DNA from: Galeruca laticollis
Lineage: Eukaryota; Arthropoda; Insecta; Coleoptera; Chrysomelidae
Direction of reading: 5' to 3'
Assembly: GCA_963921935.1 (NCBI GenBank)
Contig: OY998177.1
Location: forward strand, 5,793,754 to 5,857,753
DNA length: 64,000 nucleotides
This document shows, piece after piece, positions 11,532 to 23,500 of this stretch. Below the pieces are notes generated by a model. The model did not search any database, was not told the DNA's origin, and saw only the letters and a program-made list of their open reading frames with translations. Every line of letters begins with the position of its first letter. The first letter of the stretch is position 1. Made by a program: the position numbers and the translations under genes.

Positions 11532-14500
11532 GTAAGTTAAAATAGAAAGAATGGAAACATGTTTTTCGAATATTTCTTTCTCCATAATGTTGAGAATAGA
11601 AATATTCCAAAATATCATGGATTGATAAAGGTTCTATTTCAATTTCCATTATTCACACACAAGAGGTATTATAAAAATGTTATCTTTGCTATTTTGTATA
11701 TTTTAAAAAGACCTTTCATTCTTTGAATCAAGCGTTACTGTGGCATGAATGATCTTATTTGTTGATCACTACAGATGGATGATACGTGCGCTTGTCTTTA
11801 TCTTTGGCCTTTAAAATTTGGGACTGTCGCAGAATGCTGCGCATACCCAGCACAGCACACCGCACAAATATTTACAGAATTAAACGTCACCACTAGGCTC
11901 GCCACAATTATTAACCAAAGCATACTGAGATATTTTGAACATATAACGAGATGAAGGGAAGGTATGGATAGACTGGTAGTTGAGGGTAAAAGAACTCGAG
12001 GAAGATCGCCATTGCGGCTACTCTCCGTGAAGCAGCACAACGCGTTCAAGAAAGGGAAAAATGGTAAAAACAGTAAATCGAATAACATAACGCTACCACA
12101 TCCTTAGAAACGATAAAGGACAAAGGAGGAAGAACAGATTGATGAACAAAAAAGTATATCATGTCATGAATGGACAACAAGCTTTTGTCGACATCATTTA
12201 TTGCATATTTAGAATTTTTTTTTTTGGAAAATGGATCTAAAGTATGAACATTGATGACAAAATAGTATACTCTGTAAGGTTAGATTCTTTTTCCAACCAG
12301 CTTTTCTAGGAATTTGGTGTACAGTCGAATTGGACACAAATCAGGATTGATTTTATTGTTTATTAGCCATGTCAATTAAGTGCATAGTTTCTTCCCTCCT
12401 TGCGTCGTCTTAGTAAACACAGGATCGTACATAATCATTCCTGTTTTTATTATTGTGGTAAGTAAATGTCTTGTGCTTCGTATCAAGTTCAATTTTTTCA
12501 GCTGTCTGTCTAGTCCACGACGATAAATTGTTAATTCCAATTGGACTATTTTTAAAACACACTGCATCGTTATCTATTTTCCAGTGTGTGTTTGGTGTCA
12601 AAAAGAAGCGAAAGTGGTCAAATGTTTTGGACGTTTCTGCATAGTTTTATGGTACAACCTGACTCGACAGATCGAATCATCTTCTGTATTGGCAATTAGC
12701 TACTTACTGTCGGCACAGCGGTTACTTCCTTCTTGAGAAGTTTTAGAAAATAATGGATTATATTCAATCCTTCCTGTGGGATTTCCAGAATTTAAAGTCT
12801 CAATTTTGAAAAAATCTATTTTGGCTATATGCTCCTTCATCACCCCTCCATGCCAGTTCCTAAGCAGTCATAATATACATTTTTTTAAATAAACCTTTTA
12901 GAGTATTTTCCATCCAATTTTTTTCCATTTTTCTATTTTCTTCCAGAGTAATTGCGGCGGCACTCGTTTTTCTTTTCTCTGCGGCTTCCTGAAGGGTTCT
13001 TCTTTTTGAACCGCTTGCTTTCCTAACCTCTTGAAATTCAATGTCTTCAAAAGGATTGAATTTTATTTTGAACTTTTCTAAATACATTTCCTGCAAGAAT
13101 TTCGCTGCGTTGTTCTACATTGTTTTTTTACGGTATCTTTGTATTCAGATCCATCTGTTTTCCTCATATTAAAAGCGAAGTCATTTATAATATTTGCCAA
13201 ATCTTGAATATTTGTATCTTCATTCATTGTGAAAGATTTTGAGTAACAAAATTTAGTAAATTAGCGCCATTGAGATTCTTTGTTAATGGCGGTGTTTTTG
13301 GAACAGTCTTCCAAATGATTTCATTAGTATCATTGTTTGTTGTTTCATCCCACCGATTAGGGGTCATTTCAAATGGAAATTATGCTTTTTCGCAAAATAT
13401 TATACAATTTATTTTTCAAAATGACAAGTTTATTGAAATCAATAATCGTAACAACGAAAGTAAACAAGATGATAATTATTTTTGTTTTTTATCACCGTTG
13501 TGATACCTAGTAACTAAAGACCTTATGCGTTTTGATTGGGTCAATTATGACCATGTGATACATGAATTATATTGTCGAAATTATACAAGGTAACTTAACT
13601 ACTTTTTTAAATGAAACTAACTGCTTCTGAATAGATTTCACAGAGTAAGGGTCGAAATAGTTAACTAAATTGAAAGTTATGATTGGTTGAAAATTTCACG
13701 AAAAAAATAATCTTCGAATCACATATACACGTTAAACCACAAATCAGCACAATAATTATTACAAAACATATATCAGTAAACAAAAATACCAGTATGTACT
13801 CAAGAAATGCGGGTCAAAATGAAAATTAATGGTAATTGAATTCTTTATTGAAGACACACTGACCTTGTTGGCTTAGTTCTTGTCCATATTATGTAACTGA
13901 AAGTGGTAAATTATTCATTAATTGACGTACACGCTCATCAATACAACAATTAAATTAATTATTTATGGCACAATCCAAAAATTAGAAATTGGAAAATATT
14001 TCCCCGATTTGTAACAATTCGTGAAGTTTGGACTGGAAGGTATTTTTTATTCAGGAAAACTGTGTCAAACCGCTGGGGTCATTGGTAGTATATATCACAT
14101 GGCACATTACGTTAATTACAAAAAAGGAATTTGTCAGTGTCTTGTTAAAATTGGAATTTTTAGAGCAAAAAGTTTATTCGGCCCGAATCGAATGGCGGAT
14201 ACACGTTATACAGAGTGTAACAAAAATGTAGGTCATAAATTGAACCACATATTCTGGGGTCAAAAATAACTCTATTGAACATAGCCCTTAATGCAAATCG
14301 ATTTTTCTAAATATTTCATGAACCGTTTAACATTTTGTAATGAAAATGGATACATGGCGTTCTTATCGTAAGAGCATCTTTATCATATAAAACCGCGAAA
14401 TCTGTACACCCCATAAAATTTTTAGGGGAGGTTTTGAACCCCTAAAATGCCCCTAACTTTTGTATGAGTTACAATTAAATTAGTATTGTGACACCATTCG

Positions 14501-17500
14501 TTTAATACATCATTTTTTAATTTTTTTTACTCGTAGCACTTTTTCGAAAGACCAATTTTTATCGACATTTGGCACTGTTTAAAAAAAGCAAACCGAATTT
14601 TTTGGAAGTTCATTGACTTCTGACGAAATCGATTTGCACTTTCAATTATTCGATGCCTCAGTTGTTGTTCGTCGATTATTGCGTCCTCTTTCATAAAACC
14701 ACATAAGCAAAAGTCGATAAGGTTAAGATGTTGACTTCTGGTTGGCCATGAAATAGGTTCATCAGGGCCCCTTCTAATCCAACGTCCAGGGTAGGTACAG
14801 ACCGAAATGATATTCCCTAACTTCCTTATCGAAATGCGTCGGATCTCCATCTTGTAAATACCACATATTTTGCCGTATTCCTAAATTTACCTCTTCCAAG
14901 TACTGGTAAATGCTTGTCCAAACATTGACTATAAAAGTCCTTTGGTAATGACTCATTTTCTTATGTGAGGACTTTCTTTGCCCCATATGTGTGTGTGTGT
15001 TATGGGATTCGTAATGTCATTGCTATTGAAGGTTGCTTCATCGGTAAACAAAATATGATTAATGAAATTGATATTTCGAGCGTTTTCCGTTAAGAATCAG
15101 TCGAAAAATCCCATTCTTTTAGGTAAAACTTCGTCTAGTTTTTCTTGAACGGTTGTTAAGTAATAGGAATGCAGCTAGATTTCTTTCAATCTACTCATCA
15201 TGTGCCCAACATTTAATTGAGCAGCTATTACCCTTGTACTGCTTCGACTAATTCTAAATTCTCTTCCTAATTCGAATCTATTTTTGAATTACTACTATAA
15301 CCAGCAAGTTGTGGTCGCAAAGTATCCGTCTCCCGGAAACGACGATGAATGGAAAGAAATAATCGTCTGTCTAGCGTATTCCGATTTACATATTGTTCCG
15401 CATAAAACGGGACTATAAATGAAACAGAGATTCTACTACAGAAGCACTTCCAGGTAGTCAGATTCTGGAGAACGCGCCGCAGTACCAACTCGCCCCCATA
15501 CGGCCGGCTAATCGGCCTGGTGGAGACGACTGGATGCTCGCAAAATTGTCTCTCGCAACATAGTTAAATGGGCGGTAAACTCATTTTCCCCCTTTAAATC
15601 ACCGTAAGCCCACGAAATCTTCCCAGCCCTTGTCCAAAATGGGCTAGACATCCTGATGCCAGTTTTGGTAAGAATAAACAGAGTAGGCCTAGCCTGGAAC
15701 TATATTCCACAGATTGGACGATGGGGAAGGTTATCTTCAGTCAGAGGTCAGGTAGAGTGGATACCTCTCTACTCAATTCCTAGCGTCCCATCTGCCTAAC
15801 ATCATTCCTCCTACAAACCTAGAGGATCCTAGACAAGCACATTAGGGATGGACCTCTACGGAATCTTCCTTTAAATCCCTACCGATATGCTTACCAACAG
15901 ACCTTGCTCTAATCAGCCTTGTAGGCAAGACCGACCATTCTCTTAAAAAAAAGAGATTGCGCTGGGTGCCATCTTAGACATTGAAGATGCGTTCAATAAT
16001 AAAATTTAATTTGTAATTGGATCAACAGCATGTGGACCCACCGCAACATTTCAGCACCACTGCAAGGAGAAACTTTCACCCATTTTCTGGACGATTCTGG
16101 TAGACGACCCGCTGAATATACTCTCTACATCCTTCAACAAGCCTAAACACGATAAGCAGTTGGTGCGACAGGAAACAGATGTCTGTGAACCTTAGCAAAA
16201 CTGTACTCGTTCCAGTCACAGTCCGAAGGAAACTAGATAAACTGATACCGTTAGTATCAGGAGTGCTAATCCAGTTTGAGGAGGAGGTCAAATATTTGGG
16301 TATTATCCTGGATAAAAAATAAACCCTTAACTCCGATCTGGAAAACAGAATCAACAAAGCTAGACTATTACTCTGAAACCTCGGAAGGATATGTGGCAAA
16401 TCGTACGGCATAAACCCCAGGATGATAATACTGAATATAACAAAGGGTTATTAAACCAATGGTACTGTCAAATAGTCATGGCGACAAGGAGCTACAAAGA
16501 GGTCAAACGGGTCTGCTGAATGAAATTAGTGATAACCACATACTCGGAATGATCCCGGACTCGGTCTCAGCGGCGTGGAGGGCAATCAACAGGCCAACGC
16601 GCTCGCCTGAAAACGAACCGACACTGCCAACACCGGACTAAAGCCCGTCGTTGGTATTGCAATAAGCACCGCCAAATCCTCTGCATTTCCGATTGGGCTA
16701 GTGTAAAACGTATAGGAATACACTTGAGAAGGATGGGCCTGCAACAGAAATCGGATTGTCGTTTCTGTTACTTGGAAGACGAAACTCCAGAGCACATGCT
16801 CTGTACCTGCTCCGCGCTGGTAAAAACTCTAAGTATTGCGACATTTTGTTAAAATTGGATGTGCAAGTTTGGAAATTTAAAGTGTATAATATACGGTTTT
16901 TAAAGATAAAAAATTATGATATAGCATAGCTCAAATAGTAAGAAAACGTGTAATATCCGAAATTTAAAAATATGCAGATACGGCACTATTTCTTACGACG
17001 GCAGAGGGTAGAAGGAGACTCAATAAAAATTAACAGAACAAGAAAATATGATACATAAATGTGCAAGACTCACTAGGCTAAACACATAAGAAGAACAACA
17101 GACATATTCGGTAACATAGCACTATTGGAGACGAGATAGTGTACTATACGGGACTACTGGGATTTGAAGACTGGAAGACGAAATGTCGGAATAGAAAAAT
17201 ATAACAAAAGCAGCCGGGACTAATGAGAAACTAGAGATAAAAATAAATTAAAATAAATGAATTTGTGGAGTGATCATTTGAAAGGGGGGATCTAAAAATG
17301 CGTTAACCATAATCTCAAGGGTTGAATAGCTTAATGATGATATCAAAAAGCATTTAGTAAAGAAAAAACAACCTCAATTCTCAATATTTTTATTTCTAAA
17401 ATATCTAAAATTGTATTTGATATTAATATAATTTACAGAAAAACTACGAAATGGATCCAAGAGATATACATATAATTGGTCATTCCTTAGGAGCTCATAC

Positions 17501-20500
17501 TGCAGGTTACGCAGGAGCCTTAGTTCCTGGCCTAGGAAGAATAACAGGATTAGATCCGGCAGAACCATATTTTCAAGTACTATAACCAAAATAAGATCTA
17601 TAGTTGAAAATCTACTTATTAATTTTTCTTTCAGGGAATGCCCGCCCATGTAAGGCTGGACCCATCTGATGCTGAGTTGGTCGATGTAATCCATACTGAT
17701 GGTAAAGGTATCTTCTTTTTAGGTACGTAAAAATGATAATGTTCATTCGAGAACTGATTTTATCTGTGTTAATTAGGATATGGCATGTCCCAACCATGTG
17801 GACACTTAGATTTTTATCCCAATGACGGTAAAGAACAACCAGGCTGTGATATAACGCAGACACCCCTCGTTCCCTTAACACTTATAAGGTAATTATTATA
17901 ATTAGAATATACTCAGGAAATATGGTAAACTGTGTTTTCATTTTTACATTTGAGCAGATTTGTCATTTCCTGAATTGGTAAAGAGAAGTTTCAGATGATT
18001 TCTTGGCTCAAACAAGCAGTGTATTTATCTTAAAGCGAATAGAAACCAGAAATGCCGTAAACGACCTCAGGAAAGATTTTAATATGTAACTAAAATATTC
18101 AAATGTGAATTTTACCATATCTACAAATTTGTTTATAAAGATATGTTGTTACGAGAAGTTTCACTGAACATGTTTCTTTCTAGAGATGGACTTGAAGAAG
18201 CTTCAAGAGTGCTAGTAGCTTGTAACCATGTTAGAGCTATTAAATTGTTTATTGACAGTATATCCACGAAGTGTCCCTACATTGGTAAGATGTTCACTTC
18301 CACAGATGGATCGATTAGGTGCCTATATTTTATTTTTTCAGGACATCAGTGTAAATCCTTCGAACAGTTCAAAGAAGGTAGATGTTTTATTTGTAAACCA
18401 GGTTCAAATTGTGCTATTATGGGTTACCACGCTGATTCAACTCCGGGACTTCTCGAAAACAATGAAGTACAACCTCAATCTTCAAAACTGCAGGAAACTG
18501 TAGGAACTAAATATTTCTTAACGACAGGAAAAGAATATCCTTATTGTCGTAAGTGAATATTGTCTATATTATGTTATTAATTTTACTTCATGCTATATAG
18601 GGTGATTCATAATGAATTGTACACAGAGCAATGGTAGACTCCTGACATCAAAATATGACGACTGGCCAAATATAATCTTAGTAAAATGTTGATAGTGTGG
18701 TGAAGTTGAAATATTGTAATAATGATTTTGAAATATTTCAGTAGCCGCTTCACTGATATTGATGAAATTTTGGTAATTGGGGTTACTCTAGGTGGCAAAT
18801 GTCATCGTATGGTTATTTTTAGCCTACTCCACCAGTGACGCTTAATACTACAACGGACTTCACTCTTACGACTAAGTTTTAATTAAGAAACATATGGCGA
18901 CATGCTAAATTTGTGCAGACACCATTTATAAATAAAAAAGGTATACTTGTTTCAACTTGATAAATTCAAGTTGATAAATTGGCTATTAACAATTAACAGT
19001 TGAATCATTGCAGAAAAATGTGTGTGTTCTATTTTAATAATTTATTGATAACTTTGACACAAAGTAAATAAATTACTCCGTATAGGTTCAATAACTAGGA
19101 AGAAATACTTAACAAAGAAAGGACAATAATAATAACCGTGACAAGATATTAAGATGAAAATACATAATATTACTTCAATAAATCTTCAAAGTGACCTCCG
19201 TTGACATCAATACATTTTCTAATTCTTTTTGATAATGAATGCCTAACATTGAAAAAAATATTTGGTTGATTTCTGATGTATTGGGAGGCAGTCTGTATTT
19301 GGTGTCACGACTCCTGTCGATTGTTGATTGCTTGGGAATAAACTAATTCTTTCATATGCCCCCAGAAGTAATAGTCGATTGGATTGAAATCGGCTCTACG
19401 ACCTGGCCACCGAAATTCACTGCCTCTACCAATCCATCGATGAAGAAACTGCAAGTTCAAATAATTACGGACTTCACGGGAATAGTGAGCTGGAGCTCCG
19501 TCCTGCATAAACGATAAGTTCCGTGTAATGTCTAACAGCCACGTTGTTATTTCATCGAAAAGTGCTGTTTGTAGGAAGTTCGGATAAGAATTACCGCACC
19601 ACACCACACATTGATTTTAAATTCTTGCTGAAAACGTAAGTAATTCTTTTGATAAATCTGAGTTTCCCACATCCCAGTAATGGGAGTTTCTCCAATTAAA
19701 TACTCCCCTTCTGGTGAACGTTGCTTTATCCGTGAATAACATATTCTCGAGAAAATTTCGATATGCCCTGTGTTCATTAAGAAGAAATTTTGAAAATTCT
19801 CTTCGTGCGGGAAGATCTCTGTCTAACAAGTTTTGCACCGGGATAAAATGAAAGATCTTACATTTTCTTTCTTGGGTATTTTGGATATGGAAGATTCACT
19901 TATTCCTGTAGCTGCTGCCAATCTCCGGGTACTAGCTTCAGGATATCCAGCAACTTGAATTAAAATTTCATCCTCTTGATCCACGGTAATGATTTTTGGA
20001 CGCCCCGTGCTCCTCTTAGAACGAAGCTCTCCAGTTTCCCCTAGCCTGTCATACATATTTTTAAAAGTTTGATGGTTTGATTGGGGCCTATTAGGAAAAA
20101 TTTATTTTGTAGATTTATGCCTATTATTATTGCCGTATAACTTCTTTGTTGTTTCGTTCTCGTTATTGAACCTATCGAGTAATTCATTTTGTTTCAAGGT
20201 TGTCAATAAATGAGTGAAATAATACACACACTTTTTTGCAACGATTTAACTGTTACTAATGTCCAATTTATTACCTTAATGATGAAATGTGCTCTAAAAC
20301 AATATTTTATTATTATCTCGAAAACAGTTAAATTTATTAAGTTGAAACAAGTATACCTTTTTTATGTATAAATGTTATCTGCACAAAGTTAGCATGTTGC
20401 CATATGTTTCTTAATTAACATAAAAAACTTTTAGTCATAAGAGTGAACTCGTTTGTAGTATGAAGCGCTCCCTCGTGGAGTAGGCGAAAAATAACCATAC

Positions 20501-23500
20501 TGTGACATTTGCCACCTCGAAAAACCCCAATTACCAAAATTTCATCAATATTAGTGAAGCGGCTACTGAAATACAGGGTGTCCCAAATAAGAGTGACTGA
20601 TTTTAAACATAAATGCCCAGCTTATTAATTGCTCCAAAGAGATTGGGTTTTCACTAGTTTCACTAGTTTATCAAAAAGATTTTTTAAGGCTTGGCTGGCA
20701 TTTCATCTCATCAACACAGGGTGTTTTACTAATGTTGGTCAAATTCAAAGGGGAAAATATGTATTATTTTAAATGGAACACCCAATAATTTTTTATCTCA
20801 TTCGAAAGAGCTATCATTCTCCTTTCCAAAAATGTACAGTTTTCTATCTTTTGTTTCATTAACAGCAAAGATATTCGAGGTTCTATGTAGTAGTACATTT
20901 TTAATTAGTAGTTTTATATGAACGTATTTTGATGCCCAAAATCAACTCATGCTGTGACCGTTTGACGCATAACAAAATCAAAAGTCGGTTTCACGTAGTA
21001 TGCATTTTTAATTACGTAAATAATTGCCAACAAATCTGACAAACAGTTTATTTAGTAATGAGTTGATGTTAGGCATCAAAATACGTTCATATAAAACTAC
21101 TAATTAAAAATGTACTACTATATGAAACCTCGAATATCTTTGTTGTCAATGAAACAAAAGATGAAAAACTATACATTTTTGGAAAGGAGAATGATTGCTC
21201 TTTCGAATGAGATCAAAAATTATAGGGTGTTCCATTTAAAATAATACATATTTTCCCCGTTGAATTTGACCAACATTAGTAAAACACCTTGTGTTGATGA
21301 GATGAAATGCCAGCCAAGCTCTTTGATAAACTAGTGAAACTAGTGAAAACCCCATCTCTTTGGAGCAATTAATAAGCTGAGCATTTACGTTTAAAATCAG
21401 TCATTCTTATGGACACATACAGTATTTCAAAATCATCAATACAATATTCCAACTTCACCACCCTGTTGATAGTCAGCTATCAACATTTTACTGAGGTCAT
21501 ATTTGGCCAATCGTCATATTTTGATGTCAGATGTCTACCATAGCTCTGCGTACAATTCATTATGAATCACCCTGTATATTGCCATGTTAACAAAGGATTG
21601 TCAATGTATGCCAGAAGTAACTGTTGCTGTCAAAGATAAAAGGGAAATTCATAAGCTTCATAATACAAGCTCGCATTCATTCCGTTTTTAGGATCTGCAT
21701 TCTGTATTTTCAAGTTATTTTTAGATGCATTGAGAAAAAGTTTGATTATAATAATCTAGCTTAGATCTAATGAACACTGTAGATTCTATAGTACTTTAGT
21801 ATATTTAGTTTACTCATACAATTTATTTTCCTTTCTTCTAAGTGTCTTCACCAGATAAATTGAGTGTAGACTGCCGATCCTAAAAAATTATGCTCATGAA
21901 CTACTTCCAATAGATCTCGTGCTTGCTGTGAACCTGAAATATGGTCCATAATTTGCTTAGAATTTAATTTAATAATTATTATGAGTTTAAATTCTTTACG
22001 CACTTAATATATCAATGTGGATGTCATTATCTGTTTTATACCAAATATATTCTATAGAATTAAATATACAATGATATGATAGAAGTCCTAGAGATGTGTG
22101 TAGTTCGATTAAACCGAACTCACCTCAGTACAGAAATGTGTATACAGTCCTTTGAAGTTACCGATTGTAAATTGATTTTTTTCGGGGAAGCTAAGGCATA
22201 ATGATATACAATCTTTTTTCTACTGATTGAATCGTCAAAATACCCCTAATTTCATGATATTTTTTTTGTTGTCCAAAATTATGAACATAAACTGTTTTCT
22301 ATGCAAACCTTACAAATGTCATTTTGTCTGACGCGTCAGGCAAAATGACATGATTTTATTACTTAAAGGCAAGATGACATAGACCTGAAAGAGATAAAAT
22401 AGGAACAAAAAAATTAAATTAGGTTCGTACAAATTTTGGAAAATACAAAATGCTTATAATTAGCTTTGAGGAATTTTTTTCATTTTTTAATAAAAATTTT
22501 AATCTTTGCAGACTTCACAAGTAAAACTTTTAATTTTCATTGAAACCCTAGCACATTCTACATGAGCCCATTGCTTCCACTCCTGACACCGAATCCACTT
22601 CTCTCGAGACCTAGAGTGACTGAATAGATCGTTAACAGTAGATGCATGTCACTTCTGAGGCGTCCTCATCGTCGTTTACATATGGTTCAGGTGCATCATC
22701 TGATTCCACCAATCGTTTACTTACTCGAGCTCTATTACTCTTGTTTGTTTCATTTTCTCTCTTTTCAGCTTCTTTTTCTTTCAATTTATTGACAAATCGG
22801 CTTGATGTCAAAATGCTTTCATAGCTACTTTTTGTCCTTCGACGCCCTGTCGTATTATTTGCTATCGGCATTGGCGACAATTCTGTCCAAATTCTAGCAA
22901 CGTCTGAGATGATGTTAATTGAACTCGACGAATGTTGATTAGAAGAACTTGTTGAAAGCTGGTCATCAGAACTCGTAGAAAGCTGGGTAGCTAAACAATC
23001 AGATTGATTAGACAAACTTGTAGAGGGAACGTTTGATACCGAGTGATTGATATCTAAATTACTAACCAATTCATTACTTGGAGCTTTTTCATATTGGTTT
23101 TGGTAAATGTCAGTAACTGAGCTGGGTAGAAACAGGTAGGCTGGGAAGATGTTGGGATTGCGGACCAAAAAATGCGACATCAAGCAGTTTAAATCGATGA
23201 GTGCAATGGGATGGCAGACAAAATAATATGACGTGATTTTGATTCGCAAATTCCAGGTGTTGGTGACTTGCGTTACCATCAAGAATGAGCAAAGCTTTGT
23301 TACTGCAGGTGGGTCTAACATATTGTACACAATGTTTGATCCTCTTAAGAAACATTTCTCCAGTCGTATAGGCTGATTCGTTATATAAGGAGACAGTGCC
23401 AGGTGGAGCGCCATCATCCAAAGTTTCGTTCAATTTTTTTCTTGGAAAAACTAAACCTGGTGGGACAAAATTTCCTGTACTAGTGCTGTGGGATGGATTC

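Larger units (their letters stand above)
18598..21574 (-). mobile_element. DD41D-type mariner-superfamily element B with long TIRs
   Basis: A DNA transposon bounded by TA target duplications (18596-18597 and 21575-21576). Ends read TAGGGTGATTCATAATG on the left and CATTATGAATCACCCTG on the right. The inverted repeats are long: left about 18598-19055, right about 20199-21574 once the 849-base insertion at 20574-21422 is removed. A single transposase lies between the arms on the minus strand. It landed 49 bases beyond a lipase exon. Confidence 0.88.

Noticed and set aside
11798..12088. 96-codon minus-strand frame
   Set aside because: Shadow of a plus-strand LINE 3' end (RYFEH, GKRTRGRSP).
14987..15001. 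GTGTGTGTGTG run
   Set aside because: Ordinary dinucleotide repeat of about 14 bases.
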